In this document: one piece after another, positions 15,779 through 23,284 of the stretch
How the letters are laid out: the number at the start of each line of letters is the position of its first letter
Numbering within the stretch: position 1 is the first letter of the stretch
Origin: Chloroflexota bacterium
GTDB lineage: Bacteria; Chloroflexota; Anaerolineae; Aggregatilineales; Phototrophicaceae
Length of the DNA stretch: 49,238 bases
Reading direction: 5' to 3'
Assembly: GCA_009840575.1 (NCBI GenBank)
Contig: VXNO01000083.1
Coordinates: forward strand, 1 to 49,238
The notes under the pieces: model-generated
Seen by the model: only the letters and a program-made list of their open reading frames with translations
Told to the model about the DNA's origin: nothing
Databases searched by the model: none
Translations under genes and position numbers: made by a program

Positions 15779-15810
15779 ATCCGCGCAGGGGCTGCTTGCG
15801 GTTCCTTGGC

Positions 15811-15846
15811 CTACCCCACCCCCACCCCGAAGCATCAGGGAGGGGC
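15811..15846 (+). repeat. C-rich dispersed repeat between ccmI-like gene and lipoprotein cytochrome
   Basis: CTACCCCACCCCCACCCCG is followed by AAGCATCAGGGAGGGGCG. It resembles the reverse complement of the element at 21312-21350. It lies inside an unusually long 212-base stretch in an otherwise overlapping operon. Confidence 0.6.
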
Positions 15847-15910
15847 GCTAAGGCAGGCGGAATCGTGATTCTGTGTGGGTTTCGATGTCCAGGCGAATGC
15901 GTGGCGAAAT

Positions 15911-15951
15911 CTTCCCCCCATTGCTATGGGGGGGGCGAGGGGAGTGGACCA
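15911..15951 (+). repeat. GC-rich dispersed palindromic repeat, copy B
   Basis: Same type as 10456-10497: CTTCCCCCCATTGCTATG, a G-run, then GCGAGGGGAGTGGACCA. Like copy A it sits shortly before the signal peptide of a cytochrome. Confidence 0.7.
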
Positions 15952-15990
15952 CTAGCGGCAAACCCTTACACTTTCATTCCAACGACTTAT

Positions 15991-16022
15991 TTGCGCTTAC
16001 TTCTGCGTCTCTGTGGTGCATT
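15991..16022 (+). repeat. CTCTGTGGTG-type dispersed repeat overlapping a coding start
   Basis: TTCTGCGTCTCTGTGGTGCA matches, in reverse orientation, the ACCACAGAGACGCAGAG element at 30181-30212 and the right half of the element at 49093-49183. Here it encodes residues such as LLLRLCGAL at the N-terminus of the lipoprotein signal peptide. Confidence 0.65.
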
Positions 16023-17682
16023 AAGTTTAAGAAATTGCATTTTGCTGCTGCTGGCTTGTTGCCTAGCTGCCTGCACGAACCTGAGTGGCGAGCCGGAAAT
16101 CGCCGCCACCTTGCCGCCCGAAGCTGCGCAAAGCCGCTGGATGCCCGATATCCACAATGGCGCGCGACTCTTCGCCGAGCACTGTACGGATTGCCATGGC
16201 ATCACAGGCGATGGCAGAGGCAGCTTGGTCTTGGCGGGCACCGTGCAGCAGCCGCGCGACTTGACCGACCAGGCGCTGATTTCAGCCGCATCGCCGCTGG
16301 AATTCTTCACGATCATCAGCGAAGGCAGGCTCGAAAAGCTGATGCCGCCCTGGCAAGCGGCTTTGAGCAAGCCGCAACGCTGGGATGTGGCGCTCTATGC
16401 CTACACCTTGCGCTATGACGATGCGCTGCTGGCGGCGGGTGAATCGCTCTGGCAGCGGCTCTGCGCGGGTTGCGCCCCGCCAGACACAATCCCGCCAGTC
16501 TATAGCGATGTGGCTTTTGGACGGCAACTGGCTTTGGCGGGAGCGCTCGCGGATGCGGACTATGCGGCGCTAGCGGCTTTCCTGCGCGCGCAAAGCCTGC
16601 AAACGCCGACAGTGACGATAACGGGCACAGTGCAGAATGGCACGGCGGACGGGCTTGTGCCAAGCGATACGGTGGTGCAGCTGCAAGTTGGCAATCCCCA
16701 GAGCGGCTACAGCGTGACAGAAACCCGCCTGGATGCCGCCGGGCGTTTTCGCTTTGAGCAAGTGCGGCGCGCGGACGACCTCGGCTATGCCTTGGGCGCG
16801 GTCTATGCCGGGCGGCTTTTCAGCTTGCGCCTGCCATTGGAATCGCTGGCGGATGAACAGACGCTCTATATCTATGAAGCCACCAGCGACCCGCGCGTCA
16901 TCACCATTTCGCGCATGGACCTGCGCATGGCGGCGGCGCGGCTGGAAGACAGGGGCGCTGGGCTGGTCGTCGAGCAAGCCCTTGGCTTCCGCAACGAGTC
17001 CGACCGCATCTACACCAGCGGGCGCGGCTTTGATGATGGGCGTGAAGCCAGCTTGCTCATGCAGTTGCCGGCGGGCGCGTCATGGCTGGGAGAAGTCGAC
17101 ACCACTCGCTATGTCGTCATTGAGGGGCTGGCGGGCTTGCCCAATTCGCTGATTGACACGTTGCCCGTGCCGCCCGGCGACCAGCACGAAATCGCCTTTG
17201 CCTACTTTCTGCCCTATGCGGACGGGCTGGAATTCGCGCAGGACTTCAACAACTTGCTGGATGCCGATGTGACTGTGGCGCTGCCAAGCTCGCTGCGCAT
17301 CGACGGCGCATTTGAGCAAACCGAGTCGGGAGTAACGAAGACTTATGTCGGGCAGTTGGCAATGCAGCAAGACCCCGCGCTGCGCTTCATAATCACTGAC
17401 GACCCTTTTGCCACCAGCAGCGATGATGCGCAGGTCATCACCAGCGAGGCGCTGCTGCCTTTGCTCCTGGCTGCGGGGGGCGTATTGGCATCGGCTGGCG
17501 GGCTGGCGCTGCTGCTATTGCGGCGACCCGCCCCTGCAAGCGCCGAGATAAACAAACTGACCAGCGAGCTTGCCCAACTGGAGCGCGACCACGACCAAGG
17601 GCGCATCAATCACGACCTCTACCATCATCGGCGACGGGAGCTGCAAGCGCGGCTGTCGGCGCTACGGGAAAAGCCATCATGA
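15991..17682 (+). CDS. Lipoprotein cytochrome c with a degenerate second haem site, encoded within the ccm operon
   Basis: The open frame begins at an ATG at 15775 that overlaps the previous stop, but the lipobox LAAC lies about 100 codons in. I therefore favour TTG 15991 (563 residues), although no ribosome site is clear. After the lipidated Cys comes a cytochrome domain with CTDCHG (about 60). A second cytochrome-like segment reads LCAGCAPPD where CxxCH is expected, so it lacks the haem-ligating His. A beta-rich carboxypeptidase-regulatory-like domain and a second beta domain follow. One membrane helix (about 490-510) precedes a charged C-terminal helix resembling the CcmI-like pattern. The first codons are encoded by a dispersed repeat. 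The stop overlaps the ccmA start. A role in delivering electrons or in cytochrome assembly is inference. Confidence 0.78.
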   Translation: MRLLLRLCGALSLRNCILLLLACCLAACTNLSGEPEIAATLPPEAAQSRWMPDIHNGARLFAEHCTDCHGITGDGRGSLVLAGTVQQPRDLTDQALISAASPLEFFTIISEGRLEKLMPPWQAALSKPQRWDVALYAYTLRYDDALLAAGESLWQRLCAGCAPPDTIPPVYSDVAFGRQLALAGALADADYAALAAFLRAQSLQTPTVTITGTVQNGTADGLVPSDTVVQLQVGNPQSGYSVTETRLDAAGRFRFEQVRRADDLGYALGAVYAGRLFSLRLPLESLADEQTLYIYEATSDPRVITISRMDLRMAAARLEDRGAGLVVEQALGFRNESDRIYTSGRGFDDGREASLLMQLPAGASWLGEVDTTRYVVIEGLAGLPNSLIDTLPVPPGDQHEIAFAYFLPYADGLEFAQDFNNLLDADVTVALPSSLRIDGAFEQTESGVTKTYVGQLAMQQDPALRFIITDDPFATSSDDAQVITSEALLPLLLAAGGVLASAGGLALLLLRRPAPASAEINKLTSELAQLERDHDQGRINHDLYHHRRRELQARLSALREKPS

Positions 17683-18389
17683 GCCGGCGCGGGCTGATTG
17701 AAGTCAAGCAGCTGCACAAGCATTTCGCTTGGGTGCCTGCCTTGCGCGGGCTGGATTTTGTCGTGCAGCGCGGGGAGTGCGCCTTGCTGCTGGGCGCGAA
17801 CGGCAGCGGAAAATCGACCTTGCTGCGACTGCTCTGTGGTTTGAGCCGCGCAAGCAGCGGCAGCATTCGCATCGGCGGCTGGTTGCTGCCCGAAGAAGCG
17901 CCGGCTGTGCGCGCGCAGATCGGCTTGCTGGCGCACCGCCCGCTGCTGTATGCGAATCTGACCGCGCGTGAGAACCTGGACTTCTTCGCCGCGCTCTACA
18001 ATATCGCTCCAGCCGAACGGACGCGCCGCCGCGACGACTTGCTGCAGCAGGTGGGCTTGGCTGCCCGCGCCGATGGACTGGTGCGGGATTTTTCGCGCGG
18101 GATGCAGCAACGGCTCAGCCTGGCGCGCGCCCTCTTGCATCAGCCCGACTTGCTCTTGCTGGACGAGCCGTATACGGGTTTGGACGAGGCTGGCTGCGCC
18201 ATTCTCGATGGGCTGCTGGCGGCTGCGTCGGCGGGCGGCTGCACCATTATCATGAGCACGCATCAACTGGAGCGAATGCCGTCCATGGTCGACCGCGCCC
18301 TGATCCTGTCCGATGGTTCGTTGGTTTATGCCGGGCAGGCGAATAAGGACCTCGCCGCCTTGGTTCGGCAAGCGACCAATAGCGCATGA
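17679..18389 (+). CDS. ccmA: Haem exporter ATP-binding protein CcmA
   Basis: The protein has 236 residues and is an ABC ATPase with Walker A LGANGSGKST (about 38-47), signature FSRGMQQRLSLARAL, Walker B LLLLDEPYTGLD and the switch histidine STHQ. With CcmB and CcmC it powers release of haem-loaded CcmE. The ATG overlaps the preceding stop (ATGA) and its own stop overlaps ccmB. Confidence 0.93.
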   Translation: MSRRGLIEVKQLHKHFAWVPALRGLDFVVQRGECALLLGANGSGKSTLLRLLCGLSRASSGSIRIGGWLLPEEAPAVRAQIGLLAHRPLLYANLTARENLDFFAALYNIAPAERTRRRDDLLQQVGLAARADGLVRDFSRGMQQRLSLARALLHQPDLLLLDEPYTGLDEAGCAILDGLLAAASAGGCTIIMSTHQLERMPSMVDRALILSDGSLVYAGQANKDLAALVRQATNSA

Positions 18390-19063
18390 AGACCCCGTTT
18401 GTCGCCGCCGTCCGCGCTATCGTCAGCAAAGACTTAAGAGCCGAATGGCGCTCACGAGAGTTGGTCAGCGCGATGGCGCTCTTCAGCCTGTTGACCGTGC
18501 TGGTCTTCAGCTTCGCGCTGGAGCTGGACAAGAGCGCGCGCGAAGCAGTCATCAGCGGCGTGCTCTGGGTGAGCTTGATATTCGCCAGCCTGCTGGGCTT
18601 CAATCGCAGCCTGTCCCTGGAGCATGATCAAGGCAGTCTGGACGCGCTGCTGTTGGCACCGGTTTCGCGCTCGGCGCTATTCGTCGGCAAGCTGCTGGGT
18701 AACTTCACTTTCACGATGCTGGTCGCGCTGATGCTGCTGCCGCTGATGACGGCGCTATATGGCGTCAACCTGCTGGATGGCTGGGCGCTGCTGACGACGG
18801 TGGTGGGCGTCTTTGGTTTCAGCGCTATTGGCACCTTGCTAGCCACCTTGGCGGTGCAGACGCGCTCCCGCGAGGCGCTGCTGCCGATTGCGCTGCTGCC
18901 GGTCTGCCTGCCTTTTTTACTGACGGCGGTGCGCGCAACCAAAGGCATCCTTGGCGGCGCGCCCCAAAGCGAGTGGCAAGTCTGGCTGCAATTGCTGGCG
19001 ACTATCACCAGCATTTATATGGTATTGTGCTTGCTGTTGTATCGTTTCGTGCTTGAAGAATAA
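18386..19063 (+). CDS. ccmB: Haem exporter membrane protein CcmB
   Basis: The 225-residue permease has about six membrane helices and begins with a basic segment and the CcmB-typical DLRAEWRSRE. It includes NRSLSLEHDQGSLDALLLAPVSRSALF, which is characteristic of the family. It starts within the ccmA stop codon region (four-base overlap). A short gap separates it from ccmC. Confidence 0.93.
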   Translation: MKTPFVAAVRAIVSKDLRAEWRSRELVSAMALFSLLTVLVFSFALELDKSAREAVISGVLWVSLIFASLLGFNRSLSLEHDQGSLDALLLAPVSRSALFVGKLLGNFTFTMLVALMLLPLMTALYGVNLLDGWALLTTVVGVFGFSAIGTLLATLAVQTRSREALLPIALLPVCLPFLLTAVRATKGILGGAPQSEWQVWLQLLATITSIYMVLCLLLYRFVLEE

Positions 19064-19107
19064 ACGGGCGCTACTACATTTTGCAAACTAGCCGAAAGTG
19101 GTCAACG

Positions 19108-19848
19108 ATGACGCAACTGAAAAGTGACAGTCCGCTTGTCGCCAGCCCGCAGCCGCGTCTATTGCGCGCGCTGACGATGCTGACCGCGCTGGGATTCGCC
19201 GGCTGCCTGGTTTTGGGGCTCCTCGTCGCCGGCACCGACATCCAGCAGGGGCAGGTGCAGCGCATTTTCTATATCCACATGCCGGCTTTTTTTGGCGCGT
19301 TCACGGCTTTCGGCGCGACTGTGCTAGGCGGGCTTGTCTACCTATGGCGCGGCAGTGAAGCTTGGGACCGCATCGCGCTGGCGGGCGTCGAAGTCGGCTT
19401 GGCTTTCGCGCTGATCAACCTGCTGACCGGCGCAATCTGGGCGCGTCCAATTTGGAATACCTGGTGGACTTGGGACCCGCGCTTGACCTCGGCGGCGGTG
19501 ATGTGCCTGACCTACGCGGCCTACCTGATGCTGCGCGCTGGCATCGAAAATCCGGGGCGGCGGCGCAGCCTGATGTCGGTCTATGGCATCTTCGCTTTTG
19601 TCAGCGTGCTGTTGACGCTTTTCATCATCCGCATCGTGCCCGATACCATCCACCCGGTCATCGTTGGCGCCAGCCCGCAAAATGCCCAAGGCAGCTTCGA
19701 GGCGACCAGCGGCGTGCTGCTGGCGCTGCTGCCCAGCATGATCCTGTGGCTGACAGTGATGCCAATCACCCTGATGTGGCATCGCTATCGGCTGGCGCTG
19801 CGGCAAGAAGCGGTCGACGCGCTCAAATTGAAAGCGCTGGGCGGCTGA
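19108..19848 (+). CDS. ccmC: Haem exporter/haem-loading protein CcmC
   Basis: From the ATG at 19108 the protein has 246 residues and six membrane helices, with the tryptophan-rich haem motif NTWWTWDPRLTSAAVM and external histidines (YIHMPA, DTIHPVIVG) that ligate haem during transfer to CcmE. No CcmD-like frame follows; the next gene starts in the TGATG overlap. Confidence 0.93.
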   Translation: MTQLKSDSPLVASPQPRLLRALTMLTALGFAGCLVLGLLVAGTDIQQGQVQRIFYIHMPAFFGAFTAFGATVLGGLVYLWRGSEAWDRIALAGVEVGLAFALINLLTGAIWARPIWNTWWTWDPRLTSAAVMCLTYAAYLMLRAGIENPGRRRSLMSVYGIFAFVSVLLTLFIIRIVPDTIHPVIVGASPQNAQGSFEATSGVLLALLPSMILWLTVMPITLMWHRYRLALRQEAVDALKLKALGG

Positions 19849-20732
19849 TGCGCGGGGCAAAACGAAGGGCGATATGCTTGCTGGCGCTGCTGCTGGCGCT
19901 GGGCGGCTGGACGAGCGCGCAGGACGAGAGCCCCTATTTTCAGTCAGCCGCTTTTAATGTGCCGATACTGGCCGGCTGGGAAAACCAGAGCGGGGCGGGC
20001 ATAGCCCAATTTCACAATCCCGCGGCGCGCGCAACCATCCGCAGCGCCATGGCCGACGGCGCGGATGCCCCGGCGGCCGCGGCTGCCGACTTGGCTGGCT
20101 GGCAGGGCTTAAGCGAACTTGACGCGCCGGTCTATAGCGGCAAGGTCAATCTGGCCGATGGCACCTGGCATGTGCTGGCATACGACCTTGATGAAGGGCG
20201 CAGCGCCTCACAGATTGCGCGACGAGCTGACGACCGTTTCATCGTCATCAGCTTCCTGGAGAGCGACCCCGCATCACGCACGTTGATGCTGGCGATTGCG
20301 CAGGCGGATGAGAGCTTGGAAAGCCCCGCGCCTGAGCTGGATAGCGCGTTGCAGCAAGTTACGCCATTGCGGCTCGCCGAGCTGGCAGCGGCTGGCGCGT
20401 TCCAGCAGCCCGGCGGCGACTGGCTAGTCTATCATAGCGAAACGGCGCGGGCGGCTGGCAGTATCTTCGGCAACGATAGTTATATTGCGCTGCAAACAGG
20501 CTCTGCGGGCGAGCAAATGGCTCTGGGCGATTTTCTCGCGCTGGCGGATGCCTGGCAAAGCACGGCGCTGGGCTTCTTCATCACGCCCGATAATTCGCTT
20601 TATCTGTGGCTAGGGGTCGCGGTCAGCTTGCTGATGTTGCTGACGCTGATAGGCAGCTTCGCCTGGCGCGCGCGTGGGTTACGGAAAGACCTGGCGATGC
20701 TCGAAAAGCTGGCAAGCGCCGATGCCGATTAG
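19848..20732 (+). CDS. Signal-peptide protein with C-terminal membrane anchor, last gene of the ccm operon
   Basis: The product has 294 residues. A signal peptide (MRGAKRRAICLLALLLALGGWTSAQ) is followed by a roughly 220-residue extracytoplasmic alpha/beta domain that looks like the repeated lobe of serine-hydrolase-associated or PsbP/DUF1795-like domains (FNVPILAGWEN...). One membrane helix lies at about 247-268, then a basic, helical cytoplasmic tail. No cysteine pair or haem motif. It shares TGATG with ccmC and so is translated with the system, but I do not recognise it. It could be an assembly or quality-control factor. Confidence 0.75.
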   Translation: MRGAKRRAICLLALLLALGGWTSAQDESPYFQSAAFNVPILAGWENQSGAGIAQFHNPAARATIRSAMADGADAPAAAAADLAGWQGLSELDAPVYSGKVNLADGTWHVLAYDLDEGRSASQIARRADDRFIVISFLESDPASRTLMLAIAQADESLESPAPELDSALQQVTPLRLAELAAAGAFQQPGGDWLVYHSETARAAGSIFGNDSYIALQTGSAGEQMALGDFLALADAWQSTALGFFITPDNSLYLWLGVAVSLLMLLTLIGSFAWRARGLRKDLAMLEKLASADAD

Positions 20733-20807
20733 CATGCCGCCGCGCAACCATCGTTGGCTGCTGGCGTATACAAGGGTAATCAGACAGCGCGAATCAGGAG
20801 CGGCACG

Positions 20808-21173
20808 ATGAGCGAAGAACAGAATCCGCGGCCAGACGAAACAGAGGCTGGGGCGGAGCAGACGCCATTGGAACAATTCATTTATCATCAACGACGCGGC
20901 TTGGAAGAATTCGGCAAGGCGATGGAATCCCTGCTGCCGCCGGGCTTCCGCGAGCATACCCAGGCGGCTGGCAACGAATTCGCGACTGGCTTCCGCGTGC
21001 TGATCGACGCCGCCATTGATGAAATCAAGAAAGCCAGCGAGATGGAAGACCCCGATGCTCGCAGCGCCGCCGAACACGAACGCCAGGCGCATGCCAACCT
21101 GGCTTCGGACGAGGGCGCGGAAAGCGCAACCGGCAGTACCAGCCGCAAAATCCGCGTTGAGCTGGACGACTGA
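20808..21173 (+). CDS. Small acidic helical protein, unknown function
   Basis: The product has 121 residues, with AGGAG seven bases before the ATG. It is highly acidic, has no signal peptide or membrane segment, and contains an amphipathic helical core (TPLEQFIYHQRRGLEEFGKA, then FRVLIDAAIDEIKKASEME). The last 35 residues look disordered. No family recognised. Its helical pattern resembles small cytoplasmic partner proteins, but nothing more can be supported. Confidence 0.7.
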   Translation: MSEEQNPRPDETEAGAEQTPLEQFIYHQRRGLEEFGKAMESLLPPGFREHTQAAGNEFATGFRVLIDAAIDEIKKASEMEDPDARSAAEHERQAHANLASDEGAESATGSTSRKIRVELDD

Positions 21174-21258
21174 GCCCAGCGCAATCGCAACAAATCCATA
21201 ATTCACCACAGAAGTAAGTGCAAGTAAGTCTTGCGACTACAGCCCCCATCCCCGGCCT

Positions 21259-21288
21259 CTTCCCTAGAACGAGGGAAGGGGAGTTTTT
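21259..21288 (+). terminator. Hairpin with U-tract between convergent genes
   Basis: CTTCCCT (21259-21265) pairs with AGGGAAG (21272-21278) over a six-base loop, followed by GGGAG and five T. It follows the acidic-protein gene and precedes the convergent ArsA-like gene. The sequence is also one of the GC-rich dispersed elements of the window. Confidence 0.5.
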
Positions 21289-21311
21289 CCAGCGATTCCG
21301 TAGTATTAAAG

Positions 21312-21350
21312 CCCCTTCCTCATTTTGGGGAGGGGTTTGGGGTGGGGGGT
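21312..21350. repeat. G-rich dispersed repeat in the convergent intergenic region
   Basis: CCCCTTCCTCATTTTGGGGA is followed by GGGGTTTGGGGTGGGGGG. Four or more G-runs make a quadruplex possible. The reverse complement resembles the element at 15811-15846. It lies 12 bases beyond the stop of the ArsA-like gene and could also act as its terminator. Confidence 0.6.
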
Positions 21351-21361
21351 AAAATGAGCAT

Positions 21362-22561
21362 TTACGAAGCCCGCTGCTCAAAGTGGATGTTGAGGAACTT
21401 GTCTTCGAACTTGGCGCTGGTGATTTCCAGCTCTTGCAGTTCATCGGGCAGCACGATATTGCGGCGATAAGGACCTACGCTCAAGGTGATTTCATCCCGC
21501 GAGCGGAACAAATCCAGCTCTTCTTTGCGGGCGAAGCCGATCGGCACGCGCAGTAGCCAGCTCGCCTCGTCGTTATCCAGCCTCTCCAGCTTGTGCACGA
21601 CGCCATCAAACAGGCGCTCGGCTGGGTTGCGCTCGCCATAGAGCTCGTCCGCCAGGCGGCGCAGCATCTCCAGCCCGCCCATTTCTTCGCCAAATAGCGG
21701 CGCTTTTAGCAGTGGCAGGCTGCCAAATGCCTCGCCCACAAATTCGATATTTTTGGCTTGGCGCTGCTTCCAGGTATCAAAGAAGGGATCGCGGATTTCG
21801 TCCGGGAAGACGCGGTTGACCAGGATGGCGTCCGTGGCGTAGTCGTAGAGGTTGAGGTAGGTATAGGTGCGTTGCGTCTCGCGGATGACCATGCGCTCGG
21901 CATTGGTAACCAGGCGGATGCTGGCATGTTCGGGGTTGGTCAACAGGTCGCGCACGCCGTCCAAGGTATCAAAGAGTAACTGCACTTGGTCCCAGGCATT
22001 TTCGGCGATATCAATGCCCAGGTCGTTTTTCTTGCCACGATTGAAAAAGCGCTGCACGGGGCGGATGACGCTATCCAGCCCGCGAGCGATGCGCATCAGC
22101 CGCTCGACCCACCAGCGCGTTACATCGGGCAGGCTGAGCAGGCGGATGGTCTCGGCGGTTGGCGCGGCATCAACAATCAAGACATCGTATTCGCCCGCCT
22201 GGAAGTATTCGCTGATCCACAGCAACTGCGCGCCTTCTTCCAAGCCGGGGATGATGGTTACTTCGGCGGCATTGACCTTGGCGATGCCCTCGCGGTTGAA
22301 GAATGCGCCCAGGTATTCCTGAATCCTGCCCCAGTATTTCTGCATGGAGTAGCGCGTGTCGATCTCCTGCGCCCACAAGTTCTCGGCGATTTGCATTGGC
22401 TCGGGGCCAACCTCCACATCCAAGGCATCGCCCAGGCTATGCGCGGTATCGGTGCTGACGACTATGGTTTTTAAGCCCAGCTCGGCACAGCGCAGCGCCG
22501 TAGCCGCTGAAATACTGGTCTTGCCAACCCCACCTTTGCCAGTGTGCACAATCACGCGCAT
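21362..22561 (-). CDS. ArsA/Get3-family ATPase
   Basis: The 399-residue protein starts at ATG 22561 with AGGTGA just upstream. The deviant P-loop GKGGVGKTS (8-16), switch I DTAHSLGDAL, and DAAPTAETIRLLSLPD (switch II region) define the ArsA/Get3 group. The C-terminal 90 residues form a small beta domain resembling the alpha-crystallin-like tail found on many bacterial ArsA homologues. There are no arsenite-binding cysteine sets and no arsB or arsR neighbours, so arsenic export is unlikely. A role in targeting or chaperoning is more plausible. It is divergent from a VOC gene. Confidence 0.85.
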   Translation of the reverse strand: MRVIVHTGKGGVGKTSISAATALRCAELGLKTIVVSTDTAHSLGDALDVEVGPEPMQIAENLWAQEIDTRYSMQKYWGRIQEYLGAFFNREGIAKVNAAEVTIIPGLEEGAQLLWISEYFQAGEYDVLIVDAAPTAETIRLLSLPDVTRWWVERLMRIARGLDSVIRPVQRFFNRGKKNDLGIDIAENAWDQVQLLFDTLDGVRDLLTNPEHASIRLVTNAERMVIRETQRTYTYLNLYDYATDAILVNRVFPDEIRDPFFDTWKQRQAKNIEFVGEAFGSLPLLKAPLFGEEMGGLEMLRRLADELYGERNPAERLFDGVVHKLERLDNDEASWLLRVPIGFARKEELDLFRSRDEITLSVGPYRRNIVLPDELQELEITSAKFEDKFLNIHFEQRAS

Positions 22562-22705
22562 TTGTCACCTGCCGCCTTCTGTCTACGCCCATAAAGATTC
22601 ACAGCAGTATACGCGCGCTCGCCAGGAAAGTAGCGTCACAATCGCGGCGACGAGCCTCCGGGATCCAAAGCCGGGAGCATTCTGGCGAAATGACGGACAT
22701 GGGGC

Positions 22706-22734
22706 TTGACAAAATAGAACAAATAATCTATTAT
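22706..22734 (+). promoter_or_regulatory. Consensus-like sigma70 promoter
   Basis: TTGACA at 22706-22711, a 17-base spacer and TATTAT at 22729-22734 precede the VOC gene by about 45 bases. It is the closest match to the vegetative consensus I found in the window. Confidence 0.75.
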
Positions 22735-22777
22735 CGGCGCAATGAAGACCTAATCTCACCAAGCAGGAGTAAGAATC

Positions 22778-23152
22778 ATGCGTCCAGTTGTCCATATCGA
22801 AATTCCATCCAAAGACGATGCCGAAGCCAAAGCCTTCTACCATTCGTTGCTGGGTTGGGAAGCCATAGAAGTGCCCATGGGTCCCGACTTCACCTATGTG
22901 ATGTTTAACCTGGGTGGCATGGCAACAGCGCTCGCGCCCCTCAGCGAAGCCAACAATGTCGCCCCCGGCGATGTTATCCTGTATTTCCACAGCGATGACC
23001 TGGATGCGGATATGGCGCGGGTTGGCGAGTTGGGTGGCGAGGTGCTCTTGCCGCGGCAGGATGTGCCGGGTTTCGGCTCGCTGGGCATCTTCAAAGACCC
23101 GACCGGCAACCGCGTGGCATTCTGGCAGAGCGCCGGTCCTGGCCAGGGCTAG
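22778..23152 (+). CDS. VOC-superfamily (glyoxalase/bleomycin resistance-like) protein
   Basis: The 124-residue single-domain protein has AGGAG eight bases before the ATG. It has the beta-alpha-beta-beta-beta pattern of the vicinal-oxygen-chelate fold: MRPVVHIEIPSKDDAEAKAF at the start and GSLGIFKDPTGNRVAFWQ at the end. Metal-ligand candidates are His6 and the acidic position in the second module. Members bind small molecules or metals, and the substrate cannot be told. A strong promoter lies upstream and no partner gene adjoins. Confidence 0.85.
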   Translation: MRPVVHIEIPSKDDAEAKAFYHSLLGWEAIEVPMGPDFTYVMFNLGGMATALAPLSEANNVAPGDVILYFHSDDLDADMARVGELGGEVLLPRQDVPGFGSLGIFKDPTGNRVAFWQSAGPGQG

Positions 23153-23160
23153 CAGTAATC

Positions 23161-23247
23161 GAGAGCGAGTCACCACCTCGCCCCTACATGTTCCCTCTGT
23201 GCCGAAGGTCAGTGTCTACGCGACCCTCTGCGCCTTTGTGGCGAATG
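23161..23247 (+). repeat. Composite dispersed repeat (GCGAG hairpin plus CTCTGTG...CTTTGTGG)
   Basis: GCGAG and CTCGC (23165-23181) form a small stem, followed by CCCTACA and then CCCTCTGTGCC...CCCTCTGCGCCTTTGTGGCGAA. The same two modules occur together, in the same order, at 49121-49183. The element fills the gap between the VOC and AlkD-like genes. Confidence 0.65.
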
Positions 23248-23284
23248 ATTTTTCTACATACCAGCAATCCTTGGCGGAGGCTTT

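Noticed and set aside
21362..22561. Arsenite pump ATPase role for the ArsA-like protein
   Set aside because: No arsenite-binding cysteine arrangement and no arsenic genes nearby, so the family name is kept without the resistance function.
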